From: an uncultured Oscillibacter sp.
GTDB taxonomy: Bacteria; Bacillota; Clostridia; Oscillospirales; Oscillospiraceae
NCBI GenBank assembly: GCA_900550685.1
Contig: URTS01000049.1
Coordinates: 1-12,402 of the forward strand
Length of the DNA stretch: 12,402 nt
Reading direction: 5' to 3'
The notes under the pieces are model-generated. The model made no database searches and was not told the origin of the DNA. It saw only the letters and a program-made list of their open reading frames with translations. Made by a program: the position numbers and the translations under genes. Shown here piece by piece: positions 1-5,761 of this stretch (the stretch's first letter is position 1; every line of letters starts with the position of its first letter).

Positions 1-54
1 ACCCCCGACCTGCTGATTACAAATCAGCTGCTCTACCAGCTGAGCTACACCAGC
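1..54 (-). tRNA. tRNA-Thr (anticodon UGU), 3' part cut by window edge
   Basis: Read on the minus strand, the gene starts with acceptor GCTGGTG (48-54 on the plus strand), then the D-arm TAGCTCAGCTGGTAGAGC, then an anticodon stem CTGAT/ATCAG around a TTTGTAA-type loop. The anticodon TGT lies at 19-21 as ACA on the plus strand and reads threonine codons. The variable region and the start of the T-arm (GTCGGGGGT) follow, and the rest of the T-arm and acceptor lies beyond base 1. A strong promoter sits just upstream. Confidence 0.95.
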
Positions 55-73
55 AGTTCCAACAGCAGAATTT

Positions 74-102
74 ATGATACCAGAGGGAAGCATTTTTGTC
101 AA
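74..102 (-). promoter_or_regulatory. sigma-A promoter of tRNA-Thr
   Basis: On the minus strand: -35 TTGACA (97-102), a 17-bp spacer and -10 TATCAT (74-79), about 20 bp upstream of the tRNA 5' end. The perfect -35 and ideal spacing fit a stable-RNA promoter. Confidence 0.85.
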
Positions 103-145
103 CAACTTTTTTCGTTTTTTGCAACATTTTTTAGGAGGGATTATT

Positions 146-331
146 TTGCGCGTGAAAAAGTCGTCTGACCGGCCTGCGGTGCACTGCACCCTCTGCGGCC
201 GGGAGATCGTATGGGGTGAGGAATACTGGTGCTGCAACGGCACATTGGTATGCCGGGCGTGCCTGCCGGAGCTGGCCCTGCGGGAGCTGCTGCCCTGCCG
301 GGAGGTCCAGGGCCGGGAGGTGCGCCTATGA
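146..331 (+). CDS. Small Cys-rich zinc-ribbon-like protein (61 aa)
   Basis: The function is unknown. The start chosen is TTG at 146, because AGGAGG (133-138) lies 7 bases upstream. An in-frame ATG at 74 is really part of the divergent tRNA promoter's -10 box and would add an unlikely Phe-rich leader. A GTG at 152 is the alternative but is too far from the ribosome site. The protein has C14-x2-C17 and C36-x2-C39 with an extra C29-C30 pair, the layout of a zinc ribbon or knuckle, followed by a Leu/Glu-rich helix. It overlaps the next gene by ATGA and belongs to a three-gene cassette with a sigma-like protein, so a role in binding nucleic acid or in regulation is possible but unproven. No clear promoter of its own was seen. 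Confidence 0.7.
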   Translation: MRVKKSSDRPAVHCTLCGREIVWGEEYWCCNGTLVCRACLPELALRELLPCREVQGREVRL

Positions 332-543
332 CGCTGCTGGAAATGTCCGCAGAGTACGCGGAGCGGGCCGCCGCCCTCCGGAGCCGGATCACCGCCATCC
401 GGGGCCTGGCCCGGCAGGAGAAGGACGCGGACGCCGCCAAGCTGCTCCGCAGCCGGATCGCGGCATTGCTGCCGCTGTGGCAGGAGGCCCGGGACCTGGC
501 CCGGATCACTGCCCATTATTATGATAAGGAGGCACACCGATGA
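328..543 (+). CDS. Small helical protein of unknown function (71 aa)
   Basis: Not recognised. The start is ATG at 328, with GGGAGG (315-320) 7 bases upstream and a 4-base ATGA overlap with the preceding gene. An earlier in-frame ATG at 229 lies inside that gene and would encode a low-complexity Gly/Pro/Ala leader, so it was not used. The protein is nearly all predicted helix, rich in Ala, Leu, Arg and Glu, with a repeated LRSRI motif (about residues 17 and 40), and could form a short coiled-coil hairpin. It has no membrane segment, cysteine or signal peptide. Its position between a zinc-ribbon-like protein and a sigma-like protein, translationally coupled to both, suggests it works with them. 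Confidence 0.72.
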   Translation: MTLLEMSAEYAERAAALRSRITAIRGLARQEKDADAAKLLRSRIAALLPLWQEARDLARITAHYYDKEAHR

Positions 544-836
544 ACCGAATCAGTCTTGACGCCCGGGGCGGCCAGTGGCTGGCAGACCTGGCCAGCTGGG
601 AGCGGGAAAGCGCCCCGGACAACAACGAGCAGATGGAGCGCCTGCGGCGGAACCTGTGCCTGGCCCGGCAGCAGGTGCTGACGGACCGCCAGCGCCAGGT
701 GCTGGAGCTTTACTATGACCGGGGCCTCACCATGGGGCAGATCGCCATCAAGCTTCACCTGAACCGCTCCACCATTTCCCGGACCCTGCAGCGGGCCAAG
801 GACAGGCTGTATCGCTGTCTGCGCTACAGCCTGTAG
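540..836 (+). CDS. Sigma-70 region 4-like DNA-binding protein (98 aa)
   Basis: Residues 47-94 match sigma factor region 4 / ECF sigma-4. The segment begins LTDRQRQVLELYY, continues into a helix-turn-helix (GLTMGQIA, then NRSTISRTLQRAKDRL) and ends in a short basic tail. It has no region 2, so it cannot be a complete sigma factor. Proteins of this size in Clostridia are usually annotated as sigma-like HTH proteins, often of phage or mobile-element origin, and may bind promoters or RNA polymerase as an activator. The N-terminal 45 residues are polar and helical. AAGGAGG (526-532) lies 7 bases before the ATG, and there is an ATGA overlap with the preceding gene. No target promoter can be assigned from the sequence. 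Confidence 0.82.
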   Translation: MNRISLDARGGQWLADLASWERESAPDNNEQMERLRRNLCLARQQVLTDRQRQVLELYYDRGLTMGQIAIKLHLNRSTISRTLQRAKDRLYRCLRYSL

Positions 837-852
837 AAAAAAATCTGCCATC

Positions 853-881
853 TTGCAGTTTAGAAAATTGGGCTGTATAAT
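853..881 (+). promoter_or_regulatory. sigma-A promoter for the yitT-like / racemase operon
   Basis: TTGCAG (853-858), a 17-bp spacer, TATAAT (876-881). The predicted start near 888 gives a leader of about 48 nt to the chosen ATG at 936. It lies directly after the sigma-like gene. Confidence 0.8.
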
Positions 882-935
882 GGGGCCACAATGTACATAT
901 ATCAAGGAATATCACTTGGAAAGGGGCAGAATGGG

Positions 936-1820
936 ATGCTCAACACCGCCGTGCACCGTCCCTGGCTCCGGATGCTTGCCTGCATCCTGGGCGAACTGAT
1001 CGCAGCGTTTTCCCTGAATTGCTTCATTGTCCCCCTGGGCCTGTACTCCGGCGGCGGGCTGGGTGTCTGCCAGCTGATCCGGACGCTTCTGGAAACTTGG
1101 GGCGGTCTGGACTTCGGCGGCACTGACATCGCCGGTATCCTGTATTTTCTCTCCAACATCCCCATCCTGCTGTATGCCCGCCGGGTCCTGGGGCGGAAAT
1201 TCGTGCTGAAAACCGTGGTGTGCACAGCGGCGTTTTCCCTCTTCTACAGCGTGATCCCCACGCCCTCCGCCCTGCCGGTGGACGACACGCTGACCGCCTG
1301 TCTCCTGGGCGGCATCCTCTCCGGCATCGGCGCCGGACTGGTGCTTACCTGCGGCGGCAGCGGCGGCGGGCTGGACGTCATCGGCCTGTGCCTGAGCAAG
1401 CGGAACAGCCGCTTCACCGTGGGCCGGTTCTCCATGACCTTCAACGCTTTTTTGTATGCTCTCTGCCTGCTGCTTTTCTCCCCGGAGATCGCCATCTATT
1501 CCGTGATCTATAACTTTGCCGCCGCCTTGGTGATGGACAAGGCCCACCAGCAGAACATCAGTGTCCAGGCCCTGATTTTCACCCGGGCGGATGAGCAGGC
1601 CCTGGGCCGGCGCATCCTGGAGCAGATGGGCCGGGGCGTCACCTGGTGGGAGGGTGTCGGTGCCTACACCGGGGAAGGGGTCCACGTGCTGTGCGTGTGC
1701 CTGTCCAAGTACGAGATCGAAGAACTGTTCCACACCGTCCACGAAATGGACCCCCACGCCTTCATCACCCTGCAGGAGGGGGTGCGGATCTACGGCAATT
1801 TCCTGAAAAAACTGGATTGA
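936..1820 (+). CDS. YitT-family membrane protein (DUF161 + DUF2179)
   Basis: An integral membrane protein of the YitT family, whose substrate is not established. The N-terminal two thirds hold about five hydrophobic segments with typical Gly-rich loops (GLYSGGGLG near residue 38, LTCGGSGGGLDVIG near residue 140). The last 90 residues form a soluble alpha/beta DUF2179 domain (LIFT, GAYTGEGVHVL) ending in Y-G-N-F. At 294 aa it matches the usual family length of 280-295. The start is ATG at 936 with AAGGGG (921-926) upstream. The in-frame ATG at 891 sits at the predicted transcription start and has no ribosome site. It is the first gene of a two-gene unit, with the racemase-like gene 23 bp downstream. 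Confidence 0.88.
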   Translation: MLNTAVHRPWLRMLACILGELIAAFSLNCFIVPLGLYSGGGLGVCQLIRTLLETWGGLDFGGTDIAGILYFLSNIPILLYARRVLGRKFVLKTVVCTAAFSLFYSVIPTPSALPVDDTLTACLLGGILSGIGAGLVLTCGGSGGGLDVIGLCLSKRNSRFTVGRFSMTFNAFLYALCLLLFSPEIAIYSVIYNFAAALVMDKAHQQNISVQALIFTRADEQALGRRILEQMGRGVTWWEGVGAYTGEGVHVLCVCLSKYEIEELFHTVHEMDPHAFITLQEGVRIYGNFLKKLD

Positions 1821-1843
1821 ATATCAGAAACGGAAGCGAAGTT

Positions 1844-2518
1844 ATGAAACCTGTCATCGTCATGGCCGGGACCCCGGTAGACACCCAGATGGGTGTGGAC
1901 TGCCTGACGGCCCACGGCCTTACCGGCCTGTTCTGCCCGGTATCAACGGACCCCAACCAGCAGACCGCCTTTCAGATCTCCTCTATGGCGGAAAAGGTGG
2001 CCGCTGTCACCGCCCTGCTGCGGTCGGCCCAGGAGACCCACGGCTGCGAAAAGGCCTTTATCTACTGCAATTCCCTCTCCGGCTCCGTGGACTTCGGCCC
2101 CATCGCCCGGGAGACGGGGCTGAAGATCGTCACCCCCCTGGACGTTTACCGCCGCCTGGCTCCCCGGTACCATTCCCTGGCGGTCATCGCCGCCAACGCC
2201 CAGGGCACAGCGGGCATCGAGCGGACCCTGCTCACCGCCAACCCGGCCCTGACCCTGCGATCCACGGGGCTGCTGCCGGTGGTGCTGTCCATCGAGGCCG
2301 GAGAGCCGCCGGAGGAGCTGGTGGCCCGCCACCGCCTGCCGGAGCTGTGCGCCTGGTACGAAAGCGTAGGCGCTGAGGCCCTGGTGCTGGGCTGCACCCA
2401 CTTTCCCTATTTCAAGGAGGTCCTGGCCCGGCAGATCCGTCTGCCCATCCTGGACCCGGCGGAGGAAATGCTCCGCCTGCTGGACGCACAAAGTCAAAAA
2501 GTCCACGGCGCTATATAA
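1844..2518 (+). CDS. Aspartate/glutamate racemase-family protein
   Basis: A cofactor-independent Asp/Glu racemase-fold protein of 224 aa. Two cysteines sit in the family's catalytic motifs: C75 in IYCNSLS (compare the CNTAS motif of glutamate racemase) and C184 in LGCTHFP (compare LGCTHYP), with H186 present. It is about 40 residues shorter than typical MurI, and the N-terminal DSG-GG motif of MurI is replaced by MAGTPVDTQMG. It is therefore probably not the cell-wall glutamate racemase but a broader racemase relative acting on an amino acid or related acid. The start is ATG at 1844 with a weak GGAAG site 7 bases upstream, 23 bp after the yitT-like gene, so the two are likely co-transcribed. 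The last codons and the TAA lie inside the terminator hairpin. Confidence 0.82.
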   Translation: MKPVIVMAGTPVDTQMGVDCLTAHGLTGLFCPVSTDPNQQTAFQISSMAEKVAAVTALLRSAQETHGCEKAFIYCNSLSGSVDFGPIARETGLKIVTPLDVYRRLAPRYHSLAVIAANAQGTAGIERTLLTANPALTLRSTGLLPVVLSIEAGEPPEELVARHRLPELCAWYESVGAEALVLGCTHFPYFKEVLARQIRLPILDPAEEMLRLLDAQSQKVHGAI

Positions 2519-2535
2519 GCGCCGTGGACTTTTTT
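2496..2535. terminator. Bidirectional rho-independent terminator
   Basis: A perfect 16-bp stem (2496-2511 with 2519-2534) around the 7-base loop TATATAA. The stem core GTCCACGGCGC is GC-rich. T runs follow on the plus strand (2530-2535) and on the minus strand (complement of A 2496-2500), so the hairpin can end both the racemase unit and the convergent CmpB-like gene that stops at 2545. The loop contains the racemase stop codon. Confidence 0.92.
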
Positions 2536-2544
2536 CGCACGCAG

Positions 2545-3582
2545 TCAGTGCTCCAGCAGCTTCCGCAGAGAGGCCAGAGCCTCGCCCAACTCCTCCTTGG
2601 CCTTGGCAGTGGGGTTGGCCCGCAGGATCCGCAGGGTCGCCTCGTACCGCTGGATGGAGCGGGTGCGCACCTGCTCCTCCTCCTGGCGGACGGCGGCGAT
2701 CAGGCCGTCCAGCTCCTCCCGGTGCTTGGCAAGCTCCTTTTCACCGGGCTCGTCAATGCCGTCATCCAGTGCGGCACGGGTCTTTTCCAAAGCCTGGGCG
2801 ATGTTGGCCAGTACCTCCAGCTTGGACTCCACCCGACGGCGGAAGGCATTCTCCATAGCCTCCCGGCGGCGCTGCTTCCGAACCTGCGTGGCGGCGCGAT
2901 GGGCCTCCAGCTCGTCAGCCAGGTAGGCCTGCAGCAGGTATTTGTCCAGCGAGGTCTTTTCCCGGAAAGCCTGCAGTTCCTCGGCGGTGCGGGCCTGGGC
3001 GGCCTCGGCCTTTTTGGCCAGCCGCCGCAGCTCTGCGTTTTCCTCGGTAAGTCTGGTAAGGACCTCCCGCAGGTCGATGGCCGCCTTGGTGGACTTCACC
3101 GTATCCACGATGAACGCCGCGGCAATGACCGCCGCCAGTGGATTCACCAGCAGGGCCGGCAGCTTATGGAGCAGCTTGTCGATAGGCGGATGGATCACAT
3201 ACACCATCAAATCGGAGAAAAAGCCCCAGGCCAGGGAACTGGTAAGGCAGATGTAGCCGTGGAGGTTAAAGGGCTGCTTGGTGTAGTCCCAGTAGCGGAC
3301 TTTGAACAGCTGCTCCATCACCGCCCCCACCACATATTCCAGCGCCGTGGCGGCCAGCATGCCCAGGAGGTACACCAGCCAGAAATGGTCCGCCACCGGC
3401 AGGGTCACAAACAGGATGATGATGGCGCCGGAGCCGTAAATGGGCAGCAGGGGGCCATGGAGGAACCCCCGGTTCACCCACTGGCGCTGCTTGGCGGACA
3501 CGTAGCAGGATTCCCACACCCAGCCGCAGAAGCAGTAAAAGAAAAACAGCAGGGCCCACTGGCCCGGGGTATAGACGTACAT
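2545..3582 (-). CDS. CmpB-like putative ABC-transporter type IV membrane protein with coiled-coil tail
   Basis: The N-terminal 165 residues carry the putative ABC-transporter permease (CmpB/DUF1113) signatures: CGWVWE (19-24), NRGFLHGPLLPIYGSG (37-52), YWDYTKQPFNLHGYI (97-111) and SLAWG. About five transmembrane helices are visible up to residue 160. From about 170 to 345 the protein is charged and helical, rich in Glu, Arg, Ala and Leu, and is probably cytoplasmic coiled coil, which makes it longer than plain family members. No ATPase gene lies nearby, so a transport role is only a family label. The start ATG at 3582 has AAAGGA 8 bases upstream. It follows hemW by 44 bp on the same strand, with a small GC hairpin (CGGGG/CCCCG) in the gap, and ends at the shared bidirectional terminator. 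Confidence 0.8.
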   Translation of the reverse strand: MYVYTPGQWALLFFFYCFCGWVWESCYVSAKQRQWVNRGFLHGPLLPIYGSGAIIILFVTLPVADHFWLVYLLGMLAATALEYVVGAVMEQLFKVRYWDYTKQPFNLHGYICLTSSLAWGFFSDLMVYVIHPPIDKLLHKLPALLVNPLAAVIAAAFIVDTVKSTKAAIDLREVLTRLTEENAELRRLAKKAEAAQARTAEELQAFREKTSLDKYLLQAYLADELEAHRAATQVRKQRRREAMENAFRRRVESKLEVLANIAQALEKTRAALDDGIDEPGEKELAKHREELDGLIAAVRQEEEQVRTRSIQRYEATLRILRANPTAKAKEELGEALASLRKLLEH

Positions 3583-3626
3583 CAGACCATCCTTTCATCA
3601 GCGGGGCAATTCCCCGTCTACACCTT

Positions 3627-4838
3627 TTAGTCCAGCTGCACCCGGAAATCTCCCCGGGCCGTGGCCTCCGCCCGGCGCTGCTTTTCCGCCGTCTGGGCGT
3701 CCAGCAGCTCGCCGATGATCTGGTTGGACACCAGGAAGCCCTTAGGCGTCAGATGCCAGCGGCCATCCTCCTCCACGGCGTAGCCCGCCGCCTCACACTT
3801 TTGCAGAAACGGCAGGAAAATGGGATCGAACCGGCGGCGGAAGCGGTTCTCATACTCCTTGGGGTCCAGGCCGTACACCGTCCGGCTCCCCAGCATGATC
3901 CACTCCGCGTCCCGTTCCCGGGCCGGAATGGCGGCATTTTCGGAAAATTGGAACTGGCCGCCGTGGGCGGCGGCAATGTAGGCTTCCAGATCCTTTTCAT
4001 AGGCGTACCGGACGCCGCCGAAGTCGCTGTGGGCCCCGGGGCCGAATCCGGCGTACTCCTGGAGCCGCCAGTATTTCAGGTTGTGCCGGGAGGCATAGCC
4101 CGGCTTGGCAAAATTGGAGATCTCGTACTGCGCATAGCCGTACTGCTTCAAGAACTCCACCGTCTGCAAATACATGTCCGCCTGTTCCTCGTCCCCCGGC
4201 AAATCGGCGGTATCCTTCACGGCGAAGAGGGGCGTCCCCTCCTCCACCTTCAGTCCGTAGCAGCTCAGGTGCTCCGGGTTCAGGGCCACGGCGGCGGCCA
4301 GGTTCTCCATCCACCGCTCCTGGGTCTGGCCCGGCAGGCCGTAGATCAGGTCCAGGGACAGATTTTTGATCTTGGCCTTTCTGGCGGCCTCCACCGCCTG
4401 CCCCACCTGCTCCGCTGTGTGGACCCGGCCGATGGCCTTCAGTTCCTCATCGCAGGCGGACTGCATCCCCAGGGAGATGCGGTTGAACCCCGCCCGCCGC
4501 AGGGTCCGGAGGGCCTTCCAGTCTCCGGCAGAATCCGGGTTGGCCTCAAAGGTGATCTCCGCGTCCTTAGCCACATGGTACCGCTTTTCGATGACCTTCA
4601 GGATTTTGCTCAGCCGCTTTTCCCCCAGATAGCTGGGGGTGCCGCCGCCGAAATACACGGTGTCCACCGTGTGGGAGGACGCCAGGGGGGCCGCCTCCGC
4701 CAGATGGACGCAGAGGGCGTCGGTATAAGCGTCCATGCGGCCCTCGCCGCGGGGCAGGGAGTAAAAATCGCAGTAAATGCATTTAACTTTACAGAAGGGA
4801 ATATGGATATACAGCCCCAGGGGCCGAAGGGTCTTCAT
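3627..4838 (-). CDS. hemW: HemW, radical SAM heme chaperone (formerly HemN-like)
   Basis: A radical SAM protein of 403 aa, a common HemW length. The 4Fe-4S motif is C16-x3-C20-x2-C23 followed by D-F (residues 24-25). True oxygen-independent coproporphyrinogen oxidases have a fourth cysteine where Phe stands, so this is the HemW branch, which binds heme and delivers it to target proteins. Other signatures are FGGGTPS (63-69), FEANPD (97-102), GLPGQT (167-172), the stretch ISNFAKPGYASRHNLKYW (240-257) and GFGPGAHS (264-271). The C-terminal HemN-C-type domain is complete. The start ATG at 4838 has AGGAGG 7 bases upstream. It is transcribed divergently from spoVAC and followed by the CmpB-like gene. 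In other Bacillota hemW often precedes hrcA-grpE-dnaK; that linkage is absent here. Confidence 0.93.
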   Translation of the reverse strand: MKTLRPLGLYIHIPFCKVKCIYCDFYSLPRGEGRMDAYTDALCVHLAEAAPLASSHTVDTVYFGGGTPSYLGEKRLSKILKVIEKRYHVAKDAEITFEANPDSAGDWKALRTLRRAGFNRISLGMQSACDEELKAIGRVHTAEQVGQAVEAARKAKIKNLSLDLIYGLPGQTQERWMENLAAAVALNPEHLSCYGLKVEEGTPLFAVKDTADLPGDEEQADMYLQTVEFLKQYGYAQYEISNFAKPGYASRHNLKYWRLQEYAGFGPGAHSDFGGVRYAYEKDLEAYIAAAHGGQFQFSENAAIPARERDAEWIMLGSRTVYGLDPKEYENRFRRRFDPIFLPFLQKCEAAGYAVEEDGRWHLTPKGFLVSNQIIGELLDAQTAEKQRRAEATARGDFRVQLD

Positions 4839-4867
4839 AGCACTGCCTCCTGAAAAATGAAAATCTG

Positions 4868-4896
4868 ATGGTAGTTTACCGCTTTTAAGCCGTCAA
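4868..4896 (-). promoter_or_regulatory. Putative sigma-A promoter of hemW
   Basis: On the minus strand: TTGACG (4891-4896), a 17-bp spacer, TACCAT (4868-4873), about 30 bp before the hemW start. The -10 is weak but the spacing is ideal. Confidence 0.55.
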
Positions 4897-4909
4897 TGCA
4901 AGAAAATTC

Positions 4910-4938
4910 GCATACTTTCCGCCCCGGCGCAGACACTA
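4910..4938 (+). promoter_or_regulatory. Putative forespore sigma-G/sigma-F promoter of spoVAC
   Basis: GCATA (4910-4914), a 17-bp spacer, GACACTA (4932-4938). The first matches the sigma-G -35 consensus GHATR, and the second matches CATWHTA at 5 of 7 positions. No sigma-A-like hexamer pair is visible in the same gap on this strand. The location before a forespore gene supports the reading. Confidence 0.6.
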
Positions 4939-4966
4939 TGAAAAACATGCGAAAAGAGGTCATTTT

Positions 4967-5404
4967 ATGGATATGACGCCCCAGGCCTACCAGCAGTACG
5001 TGCAGCAGAGGATGAAAAAGTCCCCCATCTGGAAGGACGTGTGTCTGGCCTTCGTCATCGGCGGGGCCATCTGCGTCCTGGGCCAGGCCATTCAGAACGG
5101 CTGGGCCGCCCTGGGCCTTTCTAAGGATGACGCCGGCACGGCGGCCTCCTGCTCCCTGGTGGCCCTGTCTTCCCTGCTGACGGGGCTGAACCTTTACAAC
5201 AAACTGGCCCGCTTCGGCGGCGCCGGAACCCTGGTGCCCATCACCGGCTTTTCCAACGCCGTCACCTCCCCGGCTCTGGATTTCAAATCCGAGGGCTTCG
5301 TCACCGGCATGGCCGCCAAGATGTTCACCGTGGCCGGTCCCGTCATCACCTTCGGCACCCTGGCCTCCGTGATCTACGGCGCGATCCTTATGCTCTTCCG
5401 GTAG
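4967..5404 (+). CDS. spoVAC: Stage V sporulation protein AC (SpoVAC)
   Basis: A small inner forespore membrane protein of the SpoVAC/SpoVAEB family. It forms part of the SpoVA channel that moves dipicolinic acid-calcium into the spore and out during germination. Its 145 residues fit the family's ~150. The hydrophilic N-terminus (about 25 residues) is followed by hydrophobic segments near 28-46, 60-80 and 115-140. Family motifs include GGAICVLGQ, LLTGLNLYNKLARFGGAG and PITGFSNAV. The start ATG at 4967 has AGAGGT (4955-4960) upstream. Genes such as spoVAD and spoVAEB are usual neighbours but are absent here, so this is a solitary copy that must work with subunits encoded elsewhere. SpoVAEB-type paralogs are similar, but the N-terminal extension favours SpoVAC. 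Confidence 0.88.
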   Translation: MDMTPQAYQQYVQQRMKKSPIWKDVCLAFVIGGAICVLGQAIQNGWAALGLSKDDAGTAASCSLVALSSLLTGLNLYNKLARFGGAGTLVPITGFSNAVTSPALDFKSEGFVTGMAAKMFTVAGPVITFGTLASVIYGAILMLFR

Positions 5405-5470
5405 AAGTCCAATACCAGTGTATAGGTTCCCCGGCGCAGCCCCGGTATTACCGGAACTTCTTTCTCTTAT
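5403..5470 (+). terminator. Possible terminator hairpin after spoVAC
   Basis: AGAAGT (5403-5408) pairs with ACTTCT (5456-5461), and AATACC (5411-5416) with GGTATT (5444-5449). A competing short hairpin, CCGGT-ATT-ACCGG, sits at 5442-5454. A T-rich but broken run (TTTCTCTTAT) follows. The stop codon overlaps the stem base. The U-tract is poor, so it is only a candidate. Confidence 0.35.
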
Positions 5471-5522
5471 CAGCTATGGCAAAATTGGGAACTTTTTCCC
5501 ACTTGTTTGGGTGACATAACGA

Positions 5523-5568
5523 TGTGGATAATCCTGTGGAAAATGTGAAAAACCCAGCTGTTCCACTG
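5523..5568 (+). promoter_or_regulatory. Cluster of DnaA-box-like 9-mers upstream of parE
   Basis: TGTGGATAA at 5523-5531 is the exact complement of the consensus DnaA box TTATCCACA. TGTGGAAAA (5535-5543) and TGTGAAAAA (5544-5552) follow in the same orientation, with a degenerate reverse copy TGTTCCACT at 5560-5568. The cluster lies in the 357-bp gene-free stretch between spoVAC and parE, about 100 bp upstream of the parE promoter. It may mean DnaA-linked control or an accessory DnaA-binding locus; it could also be chance in an AT-richer spacer. No dnaA, dnaN or AT-rich unwinding element is nearby, so it is not called an origin. Confidence 0.45.
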
Positions 5569-5670
5569 AAAAACGCCGTTGACAGTCCGTTACGAGAAAT
5601 ATTGCGCAACAACATTTTCCGGGGAAACCGGACAGCTGCGGTCAAAGAAGGTCGGAACAGCGGCGGCCCC

Positions 5671-5699
5671 TTGAACTCCACGGAGGAATATGTTATAAT
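5671..5699 (+). promoter_or_regulatory. Strong sigma-A promoter of the parE-like gene (extended -10)
   Basis: TTGAAC (5671-5676), a 17-bp spacer, TATAAT (5694-5699) preceded by TGT, giving an extended -10. The leader of about 55 nt can fold into a nested hairpin (GGGA 5716-5719 with TCCC 5744-5747; GCCC 5726-5729 with GGGC 5737-5740) just ahead of the GGAGG ribosome site at 5753-5757. Confidence 0.82.
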
Positions 5700-5761
5700 T
5701 TTTCATATGAAAACCGGGAGATCATGCCCTGACAGCGGGCGATTCCCCTCTTGGAGGAACT

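Noticed and set aside
845..858. Hairpin CTGC/GCAG followed by seven Ts on the minus strand
   Set aside because: The stem has only 4 bp, and no minus-strand gene ends there; on the plus strand there is no T run.
1..900. An element integrated at tRNA-Thr, explaining the small cassette
   Set aside because: The cassette lies on the 5' side of the tRNA, whereas integrases usually use the 3' end, and no integrase or attachment repeat is visible.
2524..4853. Long plus-strand frames opposite the CmpB-like gene and hemW
   Set aside because: Low-complexity shadows; the minus-strand frames have clear family signatures, ribosome sites and a terminator in the right place.
5523..5568. A chromosomal origin of replication
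   Set aside because: There are only a few DnaA-box-like sites, and no AT-rich unwinding region or dnaA/dnaN neighbours, so the data support binding sites at most.
5579..5605. TTGACA followed by TATTGC as a second parE promoter
   Set aside because: The spacer is only 15 bp and the -10 is poor; the TTGAAC-N17-TATAAT promoter at 5671-5699 is far better.
5448..5681. A 77-codon minus-strand frame in the spoVAC-parE gap
   Set aside because: It is a translation of the DnaA-box-like cluster and its surroundings, with no ribosome site and no recognisable domain.
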